From the NCBI GenBank assembly GCA_025084515.1, contig JAJAGP010000208.1:62001-126000 (forward strand): a stretch of DNA of 64,000 nt, read 5' to 3'. How positions within the stretch are numbered: position 1 is the stretch's first letter; each line of letters opens with the position of its first letter. This stretch comes from Ancistrus triradiatus. Taxonomy: Eukaryota; Chordata; Actinopteri; Siluriformes; Loricariidae. The translations under genes were made by a program, and so were the position numbers. The notes below the pieces were generated by a model. That model made no database searches and had not been told where the DNA came from. It saw nothing but the letters and a program-made list of their open reading frames with translations. This document shows, piece after piece, positions 38,501-50,300 of this stretch.

Positions 38501-41500
38501 GAGGGGCCATGTATGAGAAGGCTCTTCCCCCTGCAGTGAATTTCTTCATTCTCGGTACTACAAGTAACCCTGGACCTTGTGAAGAAGTAGGCATGATGGG
38601 TTATAGTGCTGAGTTAGTTAACTCAGATACTGCGGAGCCAGGCCATATAGTGCTTTATAGGTTACCAACTGGAGCTTGTTAAAGGATCTACCAAAGCAAC
38701 CAGCAAAAAGGGCATTACAATAATCTAACCTGTTCAGCATCATTAACAGAAAGTATATTTCTTATTTCTGAGATATTGTGCAGTTGAAAAAAGGCAACTC
38801 TGGTGATACTCTGGTGGGACTGTGGTAGGCTAGTGGTTGAGGTACTTAGATAGGATTGAAACCTGCAGAGTGCGAGTCCTTTAATACCTACTGTATTTTC
38901 TAGCCTTTTACAGTAAAATGTTATGATCTACAGTATCAAATGCTGCACTAAGATCTAATAGAACAAGGAAAGAGACACATCCATTATCAGAAGACATTAA
39001 CTGATCATTAACTACCCTAACTAATGCGGTTTCTGACTGTGGTTGGATCTAAATCCTGACTGAAATCTTTCATGAATATTATTTCTGTATATAAGTGTCA
39101 GGGGGGTGCGCCATTTAGAAAAAATGACGAACCCCAAAAACTAAATAAAAAGGATGGGACCCAAGTGCAGTTAGCTCCAGATGGTTTTATTGAACTGAAA
39201 TCAACTTAAACAAATTAAACTAAATAAATAAATACAAATGAATAAATAACAGAAACAATGAGAGTCTCCGTGTGTGTGTGTACAAAAGCAGCGAATATGC
39301 GAGCTGCATACACACACACAGAGGCGTAACAGCGCCCTTGAAATAAAGAGCGGGAAAGAAAGGAAGGCGGAGGGGAATCCCTCTCTGCTTACGTCAGAGC
39401 CGCGTGCACACACGCACACTGCGTATACACACGCTGCGTCAGCAGCTCCACACACAAGCAGAGCGGGGGGAGAGACGAGCAGCGCCGGGAGAATGGGAAG
39501 CAGGCAGGCGAAGAGGAGCTGTGAGCTGGAAGAATAGAACAGCGCAAAAAACACTTCGCCTATACTACCTAAGTCCTTACGATGATTTTACCTCACGTCT
39601 CCCGATGCTACGGAATCGTGTACTCCTTCGAGAGTACAGATTTTCCGCTAAGCCCTATAAATAAATAAAAGCCGAGAAAAAAAAGCAGGAAATAAAGGGG
39701 AGAAGCAAGGAGGCTCTAAAAAGAGCCAGGGAGACGGGTGAGGTCTCGGATACACGCTTGGCCAACGAGTCCTTATTCCAATAACGCCGTAGCGAGGATC
39801 GGGGCTTACGAGGCGTGTAGGAGTCGAATGATCCGACAGCTACTGCCAGTGGCAATGCACTTAAATAGCCAAAGGCAGCAGCTGAGGATCATTAGCTGTA
39901 ATCAGCCGCCTTACTGACAGGGCGACCGATTACAGAAGCTGTCACGAATGTCCCCAGAAAAAGCAGCTCAACGACGACCTCCAACGTCGAGCTGATGACA
40001 CCCGTGACAGTACCCCCCCTAAAGGGTGTCGTCCCGACACCCTAAAGAGTCCATCCAGGAGCCTCTGGCTTGCCGGACACGCTCGGGGTCGAGCATCTGG
40101 CAAATGAGGAGGCCCTGGTAAGCAGGGCAAGCCTCTGAATAAGGGCTGAATGGAAGGGCAGGGCCGGCCACAATGGAGTACTTTCTCGGTTCCTGTACGG
40201 AACCGAGTGGCGGCAGGGGCTCAACCGTGGAGCGTACATGCTCCATCATAAGGCCAGAAGGCAGAGCGAACCCAGGCACCGCGTTATCAGGCTTAGACGT
40301 GGGACTTACGGGCGCGGCGGGCCCAGGTACAGGGCCAGGGGGCGCTAACCACTCAAGCACGGGGTCTGACTGCCCAGGTGCGGAGTTTAAATGCGCAATG
40401 GGCTCCTGTACGGGGCCAGGCAGTGCAAAATGCCCAGGCGTGGAGCTTCCTTGCTCAGACGCGGGACTTACCGGCACGGCGGGCCCAGGCACAGGTCCGT
40501 GAGGCGCAAAACTCTCTAGCACGGGGTCTAAGTGCCCAAGTCCAGAGTCAGCATATGCGGCCAGGCCAGGTTCAGGATCAAGAGAATTTGACAGTTCAGC
40601 GCCCTTCTGAAGGGGGCTATGCAGCGTAAAAAACTGCTTTAAGAAAGCAGTGCCGGCCGAGAGCTGCTCCAGCAGGACAGACAGTCTCAAGGCGGGCTGG
40701 ACCTCAGGGACCATAATGGACCTCTTCCTGGCCTGGAGGAGACGAATCTCTGCCTCCAAGGCCAGGTCAAACAAGCTCGTGGATTGAGGAAGGCTGCTCG
40801 AGTTGATCAAGCTCGTCCTGCACTTCCTCGTTGAGAGCTAGAGTAAAGTGGGTCATGAGGGCCTGATCATTGAGCCCGGAGGGACTGGCTAGGCCATTGA
40901 ACTCCCCCACAAACTCCAGAACGGACCTGGGACCTTGTCTGAGATCGAGGATCCCAGGGGGTCTCCGAGAGTTCACCCGCAGTCGAGGGGTCCTCTCAGT
41001 GCGGAGGATTGGATCACGTGACCGGGGCGCGGGGATCGGAGCGAAAGTTCGTGGTGCAGGTAGCGGTCTACTCTGATCAAGGCGCAGGGGTCGGCGGCAA
41101 CGACCGGTGCGCAAAGTGCCCAGGTGTGGAGCTATCTTGCTCAGACGCGGGGCTAGGTGGCACCATAACCCTCACCGTGGAGTCAGGGAGCTCGGACACG
41201 GGGCTTGTGGGCGCATAGGGCTCCTGTACGGGGCCAGGCGGCTCTATATGCCTCTCCATGGAGCTGCACGGCTCGAACACGGGGTTTGAATGCACAGCGG
41301 ACCCAGGTACAGGGCTAGAGGGCGCCATATGCTCAGGCACTGGGTCTGACTGCCCAGGTGCGGAGCTTGATTGCGCGACGAGCCCAGGTTCAAAGCTGGG
41401 GGGTGCTGTGCGCTTGCTCTGTGAGCTTGAGCGTTCCGTGCGCTCGTGAACGGGGCTAGGTGGCGCTAAAGGCTCTGGCACGGGGTCTGACTGCCCAGGT

Positions 41501-44500
41501 GCAGAGCTTAAGTACGCGACGAGCCCAAGTTCAAAGCTGGGGGGGCGCTGTGCACTCGCTCTGCCAGCTCAAGCATCCAGTGCGCTCGTGAATGGAGCTA
41601 GGGGGCACTAAAGGCTCTGGCATGGGGTCTGACTTGAGCCATAGAGAATACTATCCGCCCTCTTCCTTGCACGCTGATCGAGGCAGGTCTCTGCCAGCCT
41701 GGCCAGCTCGATCAGGTGGTCAAAGGAAGAGGCGGGAGGCAAGAAGCACAGCTCAATGTCCACGTCAATGTCCCTGATCTAAAGAGCTCAATAAGGGACG
41801 GTCCCTGCAAGCCGCTCTGTGCGGCAAGGGTGCTGAATTCAGCCACATATTCCTGTACACCCCAAAACCCTTGCGTAATATCAAGCATATCGACAAGTTC
41901 AGGGTCAGGAATAAGTGGCTGAGGGTCAAAACAGGCTATGCCGCACTGAAGTCCTGTTTGACCCCTAGAAAAACGCCGGCGGTGACGACGGCGAGGGCTG
42001 GGTGATTTGGGAGGGCCAGGATGGAAAAAATCCTCACAATGAGGATAAGAAACATCCTCAGCTTCCGGATAGGCGAAATCCTCAGCTTGAGGATAAGAAA
42101 AATCCTCAGCGTGAGGGTAAGAGAAGCCCTCAGCTTCAGGATAGAAAAATTCGTCAGTGACGTGGCCAATGTCACTGAACTGCCCCCAAAAAGCCAGCCG
42201 TGAACCAGGTAGCGAAACCCGCCGGCTGCGGCGTCTGGGGACCTCCATATTGGAGGTCCAGGAGCTAACGCAGGGTCCCCTGGCTGGTTGGATCAATCTG
42301 TCAGGGGGGTGCGCCATTTAGAAATAATGACAAACCCCAAAAACTAAATAAAAAGGATGGGACCCAAGTGCAGTTAGCTCCAGATGGTTTTATTGAACTG
42401 AAATCAACTTAAACAAATTAAACTAAATAAATAAATACAAATGAATAAATAACAGAAACAATGAGAGTCTCCATGTGTTTGTACAAAAGCAGCGAATATG
42501 CGAGCTGCATACACACACACAGAGACGTAACTGCGTCCTTGAAATAAAGAGTGGGAACGAAAGGAAGGCAGAGGGAATCCCTCTCTGCTTACGTCAGAGC
42601 CACGCGCACACACGCACACCCAGGCTGCATCAGCAGCTCCACACACAAGCAGAGCGGGGGGAGAGATGAGCGGAGCCGCAGTTCGAGCAAGCAGCGCCGG
42701 GAGAACGGGAAGCAGGCAGGCGAAGAGGAGCTGTGAGCTGGAAGAATAGAACAGCGCAAAAAACACTTCGCCTATACTACCTAAGTCCTTACGATGATTT
42801 TACCTCACGTCTCCCGATGCTACGGAATCGTGTACTCCTTCGAGAGTACAGATTTTCCACTAAGCCCTATAAATAAATAAAAGCCGAGAAAAAAAAGCAG
42901 GAAATAAAGGGGAGAAGCAAGGAGGTTCTAAAAAGAGCCAGGGAGACGGGTGAGGTCTCGGATACACGCTTGGCCAACGAGTCCTTATTCCAATAATGCC
43001 GTAGCGAGGATCGGGGCTTACGAAGCGTGTAGGAGTCGAATGATCCGACAGCTACTGCCAGTGGCAATGCGCTTAAATAGCCAAAGGCAGCAGCTGAGGA
43101 TCATTAGCTGTAATCGACCGCCTTAATGACAGGGCGACCGATTACAGAAGCTGTCACGAATGTCACCAGAAAAAGCAGCTCAACGACGACCTCCAACGTC
43201 GAGCTGATGACACCCGTGACAATAAGAGCATAGTTGTTTGAAGACGACTTTTTCTAGAACCTTAGAGAAAAAAGAAAGGTTAAATTTCGGCCTATAGTGC
43301 AAATGGATCAAGATTAGGTTTTTTAATCATGGGTTTAATAACCACATTGAAATGATTTTGGTACATATCCAAGGCTAAGGGATTAATTTATTATGGTAAG
43401 CAGGGGTTATATAATTGCAGAGATTAGAACTTTAAGTAAGCGTGTTGGTATAGGGTCCAGTAGACATGATGAAGATTTTTAACAATTAATTAATTTAGTT
43501 AGTTCAATTTGGGAGATAGGATTAAAGGAATGTAATTGTATAACATTGTTAGATAAACCATTATCAGAACTGAGTTGCTGTTTGCTATGGGGATGGACAT
43601 TCTGACTTTCATGTTGTATTGTTTCTATCTAATCATTAAAAAATATTAGAAAATCATCACTGGTATACACTGACGGTATAATAGGTTCCAATACTGTTGC
43701 ATTCCCAGTAAGTTTTGATACGGTCTCAAAAAGGAATCTTGGATTATTCTTGCTATTGTCTATTAAAAATGAGAAATATTCTGATTTAGATATTTTAAAA
43801 GCATGTGTGTATTCAGTTAGGGCATCTTTCCATGCCAACTTATACACTTCCAGTGTAGTACGTCTGTAACGACCCCCAGCACTGTGTGGATGTCCCCCAG
43901 GCGGACACTGATGGTAGTGCCAACTTGGCTGTTGTATCGGGATACACACAGTGCCCGATATCGTGCACACACCCATCGATTGCGGCACGACTGCCATCAG
44001 CTGTCAGCAGCACTATTTAAGAGCACCATACGCGGATCGCCCCGCTTCCGTGTTGTATTTTGCGTACACACGAGATCTCACCCGTCTCACGCTCAGAGCA
44101 TTTTTTGAGTTGTTCAGGAACAGCAGACGGACTGAGCCCGCTTAGGGGCTCAGTTCCCGTAGGGCTGGGAAGCCCGAGGTAACCTTTAGTTCAGGGCGTA
44201 GACATAGCGTAGGGTAAGCCGTTTCGTTTTCTTTTGTGTTTTTGCGATCTTTTGACGATCGCTTTGATTCTTTCCTCGCCCTCGGACGTGTTTTGTGCCT
44301 GTGCATTCCGGCGAGTGACGTGCCCCGAGAGCTCCTAACTTAGCTTAAAAACACCTAGGTAAGAGTGTTAGATTAAGAGTGATTTAGAAGCGATCTCAGA
44401 GCAAGAGAAGCCACATTTTTTAATCTCTAATGAAAAGGCAGGGTTGACCCTGTTGCTAGGTACAGTTCCCACACCCGTCACTCACTCTCTATGTTTCTGT

Positions 44501-44520
44501 TTCTTTCTTTCTCTCTATCT

Positions 44521-44575
<55 letters not shown>

Positions 44576-47289
44576 ACTCTTAATTAGGAAATACTGTATA
44601 GCCTAATATAAGCCTTTGAATAACAGGCATAGGCTATTTCTGCATATATCGCCTCACACACCTTTATTTATTTATTTATTTTGACAGTGTATTTGTAATG
44701 CTGATAATATTTGTAGCCTACATAATCTGTTGGACAGCCTATGAACTGGTAAATGCATCTCTTATAAGGCTTTAATTTCTGCACAATCTAATAGGTGACG
44801 TTTGATTATCTCAATGTTATTCAGTGTTTTGAGAACATTTCTTCTGCCTCTACATCTTTCTGTTGTTTTCTCCTCTGCTTAAGAGAAATCCTAAGCCTCC
44901 TAAATGTCTTCCTCCCTACTCCTAATAATTTTTCACCTTAGAAGCTCTTTTAGAAGTTAAAATGCTTTATGAATAACAATTATGTTAACTAGGAGCTACT
45001 TCTAACTTTGATAGTGAAATGCCCACAATTGTAGGATTTTTCTAAGAATTTCATCACTATGAGCTACTCTGAGCACTAAAAATCTTTTTGCATATGGACC
45101 TTGGAATCTGAGCTATGGTCTAATGAACATATTATTCTAAATATGAGATCTTTAGATGTAACAGAATGCAATCAGCAAAAAAAGTCTTGGAACCAAGTCT
45201 CTGCTAATCAGAGACGTATGGTCAAACATCGACCCAAATTTATGGGTTGTATGAAAATGCTTTTTGGTGAAGAATTATTTCTACAGCAAATTATATGTAG
45301 TAACCGCCATGTACACTGCTGGAAAATTAAGACATTTATAAAACAAAAAAGCTGACGGTGTTTTCAGAACGAAGAATGGATTTGGAATTATTTGGATTGT
45401 GTAAGGCAGCAAATGCAATTTAAATATATACTGTGAATGAACACTTTATCAGGCACAGCCCATCTAATAGCACACTGGAGCTCAATTGGCCTTCAGAACT
45501 GCAACAATTCATTGACCCACAGCATCTTGCAGTTGGGGCAAATTAGTTGAAAGTACTGACAAACACTGATTAGGCCATTCTAGCTAGTCTCAGAGAGGAT
45601 CTACAGGATCTGGACTCTGTGAAGGCCAAGGAAGCAAGTAGAACTCGTAATTTTCCAGGAACCATCCATGAATATACAACCCTTATGGCATGGCTGTATT
45701 CTAAACACCATACTCCACCTCCACCTGCCTGAACTTTTGATGTCTGACAGGAAGGGGTCATTGATTCATGTTTCTCATATCAACTCTTTGTAAATACAAT
45801 AACCATGTCAGAATGGAAGTAGGGTGCTACACTGCGAGCATTTAATTCGCATTTTGCTAAATGACTTAATGTAAATGTTAATTTGCGACTTCTTATTAAA
45901 GAAATTAGTGCTCAATGCTACCGTTGCTTTTACCAAGTGTTCATGGGGTTTGTCTCATTACGTAGAGACAGTTTACTGCCTAATTCCTATGTAGGGCACA
46001 CTCTATGAGGGCTTCCTAACTGACAATGGAAAGCTAAGACTGATTATTGAGACATTTTTTTGAAAGAACATTGTAACAGGCAAACATTTGATGAGTCATG
46101 ATAAGAGGAACAGATAAAATATACACAGAAGCTAATATAAGTGCTTACACTACATGTGCTCTAAGCCTGTGCTAAGCAGCTTGCCGGGGTCATCACAGAT
46201 ATTTACAACCTGTCATTGGCCCAAGCGGTGGTTTCAATAAGCTTCAAAACTGAAACTATTGCACTAGTGCCAAAGCATTCAACTGTTCCCAAATTACTTC
46301 TGTCCTGTCGCACTTACCCCCATTATTTCCAGCTGTTTCGAAAGACTAGTTATTTCTCACTTGAAATCCTACCTGCCTGCCACATTGGACCGGAACCAAT
46401 TTGCCTACCACCCTAACAGATCAAATGAGGATGCCATTTCTGCACTCCACACCGGCCTGACCCACTTGGACTTCAATAACTCACATGTGAGAATGCTGTT
46501 CATTGACTTCAGATCAGCATTGTTACGGGTCACCATATACAACTGACGACGAACCATGAAAACGGTTTTAGGACCCAAGGTGCAGTTAGCTATAGATGGA
46601 AAGGGTGAACCAAAAAGGGAAAAAGATTAACAAAGAGGGAAGTGGTGGTGTGTGAGCTCACACACACTCAACACAACGACACTACCCGTGGCAAATGATG
46701 ACACCACACCAAGGAGTTTAAATAGCTCCTGTGGGCGTCGCCCTGAAGAAATCATTTGATCACATTTGCGTGATCGCGTCAACCCTGCCCAGACCGAAAA
46801 CTAACTCAACGCTGACCTCTAGTGTGCAAAAGACGGAAGTCAGCGTGAACCTGTAACAAGCATTTAGCATGGTGAACCCCTCCAAGCTGATCTCCAAGCT
46901 CAAATAGCTTGTTATCAGTACATCACATTGTAATTGGATCCTGGACATTTTAACAAATAGAAATCAGTTGGGCAGGGTCAACAATTAAATTCTTTAAAAA
47001 TCCTACAATGTGATTTCCTGAATTGTTTTTTCTCATTTTGTCTCTCATAGTTGAAGTGTACCTATGATGAAAATTACAGACCTCTATAATTTTTCTAAGT
47101 AGGAGAACTTGCACAGTCAGTGGCTGACTAAATAATTGTTTGTCCCACTGTCAATATATGGATAATACATATACTATATATATGAATAATACATATAATA
47201 CAGTTAAAGTGCAGAAGTGACCAGGTAAAATTGAGTGATCTGAGTGACTTTGAACAAGTATGTGTGCCTGTATATATATATATATATAT

Positions 47290-47327
<38 letters not shown>

Positions 47328-50300
47328 ATATATATCTATATATACTTGTTCAAGGTCACTCAGATCACTCAATTTTGACTTTCTAATGTGGACTTACATT
47401 GAAACTGGTCTATATAAAATGTTCTCACTTGATTTTATGTTGCATGCTGTGGTCACATGTCTAATTTCCATACAGGAAAGCTCCAATCGTGAAAGTCCAG
47501 GTGTCTCTAATAAAGTGGCCACTGTGTGTACATATGTAATATGTGGCAGGGCTTCCAACTGCCAGTTTTCAGCAGGATAATGCTCACTCAAGCACAGCAA
47601 GGGTTTCCCAGGAATGTCTTCGCCAGATTGGCCTGCCCAGTTGCCAGATTTATCGCAATCAAGCATTTATGGGACCAGCAGGGCGTCAGCTTCAGTAAAA
47701 ACTATGAGTGTGAAGGATCTACAAGACCAGAGGTGGGAAAAGTGTCAAAGAGGCATGTCTAGCAGTCACAAAGAGATAAATCTCTCAAAGAGTATAGTAC
47801 CCAAAAGAGCCTTTTTAAAGCAGTGGGGTAAGTCAAGTAAAGTCTAGGCCATCTATTTATATAGCGCTTTTTACAAGGAGCATGTATCAAAGCAACTCTT
47901 ACAAGTTTATATTATAAGCAATATACGTAAAACGTAAACGTAAACGCTCTCAAAAAGTCTGTTTTAATGACCTCATTAGTATAAACACAGATAGCTGCCA
48001 AAGAAATAACAACATTAGACTAAAGCTAGGATTACTTAACATTAGATCACTTACAAACAAAGCAGTGATTGTAAATGAAATGATCACTGATAAACGCTTA
48101 CACGCTCGCTGTCTCACTGAAACTTGGATTAAACCTGATGAATATTTGGTCTTAAATGAAGCCTCACCTCCTGGATACAGTCATGCTAGTCGCCCTCGTC
48201 CAAATGTTCGGGGGGGAGGCGTAGCCACAATTTTTGACAAAGAGTTAGGTGTTACAGCTAAATCCCATTACAAGGCTAATTCTTTTGAAATACTGATTCT
48301 TAATGTGACTGATCCATCCTTAAGGAAGCCAAAACCACAATCTTTTCAGCTTATCACTATTTACCGCCCTCCTGGTCCCTATTCAGAATTTCTTCAGGAA
48401 TTTGCTAACTTTCTTTCCTGCTTAGTACTGTCAACAGATAAGGCTTTAATTGTAAGTGATTTCAATATTCACTTTGACAATGAGCAGGATCCACTTAAAA
48501 TTGCTTTCGAGTCCATCTTAGAATCCATGGGTATCACTCAGAATGTGATGTGACCAACCCACCGCTGTAATCATACTTTAGATCTAATATTAACATTGGT
48601 ATCAATATAGATAACCTTGATGTTTTCACGCAAAGTGATTTGATTTCAGATCACTATCTTTTAGTATTTGAGCTATCTCTAATAAATAAAATCCTTCTGC
48701 CTCGTTATCACACCAAGCGCACTATCACATCTGCTACTCCAGCTGTGTTTATTAAAAACCTACCAGACTTGAAATTTAATACACCTACAGAGATCAATCA
48801 TCTTGAGTGTGTAAATGACCAATTAGAATGTGTGCTTCCCTCAACCCTGGACACGATTGCTCCTGCTAGGGTCAAACACATTAGGGAAAAAAGGCTAGCA
48901 CCATGGTAAAATGACAACACCCGTACCTTAAAGCAAAGAACACGGCACCTAGAGCGCAAGTAGAGACATAGTAAATTGGAGGTGTTTAAGATTGCTTGGA
49001 GGGACAGCATGGCAGAGTATAAGCATGCCCTCACTAAAGCTAAGGCTGCATACACCTCTTAAATCATAGAGAAAAATAAGAATAATCCAAGATTTCTCTT
49101 TAATACAGTCTCCAAATTACCAAAAAAAACCACAGAAAGTGATTCTCACGTTCTGTGTAATTTTAACAGTAATGATTTCATGACTTTCTTTAATAATAAG
49201 ATAGAAAACATTAGGCATAAAACTCAATGCTCATCACATCACCAAACTATTCAGCCACCTTCCAGATGCAGCACTAGTGAAGACATCAGTTTAATAATCT
49301 TTTACCCCAATTACTAATACTGAACTATCCGCACTGATCAGCTCGTCTAAGTCATCAACATGTTTATTAGATCCAATTCCTACACGTTCACTCAAACAAG
49401 TATTACCCAGTGTTATAGAGCCAGTGTTAGTTATTTTAAATTCATCCCTTACCTTTGGTTATGTGCCCAAATCCTTTAAGTGTGCCGTTATCAAACCACT
49501 GATTAAAAAAAGCCAATCCTGACCCTTGTGTGATATCTAATTCTAGACCAATTTCAAATCTACCATTTCTGTAAAAGATCTTAGAAAAAGCCGTCTATTA
49601 GCAGCTCTGCAGTTACCTCCAAAGGAAGGAAATTTATGAAACATTTCAGTCTGGCATCATAGTACTGAAACAGCATTAATTAGGGTACTAAATGACTTGT
49701 TAATGTCCTCAGATAAGGGTTGTGTTTCTTTTCTTGTTCTGTTAGATTTAAGTGCAGCATTTGACACTATAGATCATGATGTTTTACTAAACAGACTAGA
49801 AAATATTGTAGGTATTAAGGGATTAGCACTTTCTTGGTTTAAATCCTACTTAACCGACCGGTACCAGTTTGTTCATATAAATAATCTAAGGTCTAAGCTC
49901 TCAAAAGTGAAGTATGGCGTGCCTCAGGGGTCAGTGCTTGGCCCGCTTTTATTCTCTCTGTACATGCTGCCACTTGGCTCAGTTATTCGTAAACATGGCA
50001 TTAGTTTCCACTGCTATGCAGATGATACACAGCTGTACATATCAGCCAAACCTAATGACAGCCTTACAATCAACAAAATCGAGGACTGTGTAAAGGAAAT
50101 AAAAGATTGGATGTCATTTCATTTTCTTTTACTTAACTCAGATGAAACTGAGGTTCTATTAGTAGGACCCAAGGCTTTGAGAGACAGGTTGTCTACATTT
50201 ATCTTAAATCTAGATGGCTGTTCAGTATTGCCCAGTCCATCTGTAAAAAACTTAGGGGTCACATTTGATTCAGATCTCTCCTTTGATGCGCACATTAGCA

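Larger units (their letters stand above)
39096..43221 (-). mobile_element. Gag-only LTR retrotransposon 2, complete
   Basis: 4126 bp on the minus strand, bounded by ATAAG. Two LTRs (39096-40009 and 42299-43221) start TGTCACGGG and end CCCCCTGACA when read on the minus strand, and are close to identical over most of their length. The polypurine tract AGGGGGGGTAC is adjacent to the 3' LTR. Internal 2.29 kb codes only for Gag-like and proline-rich sequence. It has no pol, so it must depend on another element's enzymes. It is inserted into L2 copy 3. Confidence 0.9.
46175..46980 (+). pseudogene. Rex1/Babar-like LINE reverse-transcriptase fragment, split by solo LTR
   Basis: First part (46175-46515): ITDIYNLSLAQAVVSISFKT, ETIALVPKHSTVPKL, LPATLDRNQFAYHPNRSNED, AISALHTGLTHLDFNNSHVR and MLFIDFRSA. 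After the solo LTR (46859 on): FSMVNPSKLISKL and CNWILDILTNRNQLGRV. Together this is the IDFSSAFNTIxPxKLIxKL region of Rex1-type RT. The palm box YADD lies beyond the truncation. Several shifts. Confidence 0.82.

Noticed and set aside
39201..39554. 117-aa ORF repeated at 42404-42766
   Set aside because: It is part of the two LTRs of retrotransposon 2, so the duplication is explained; it has no coding signature and the frame differs by indels between copies.
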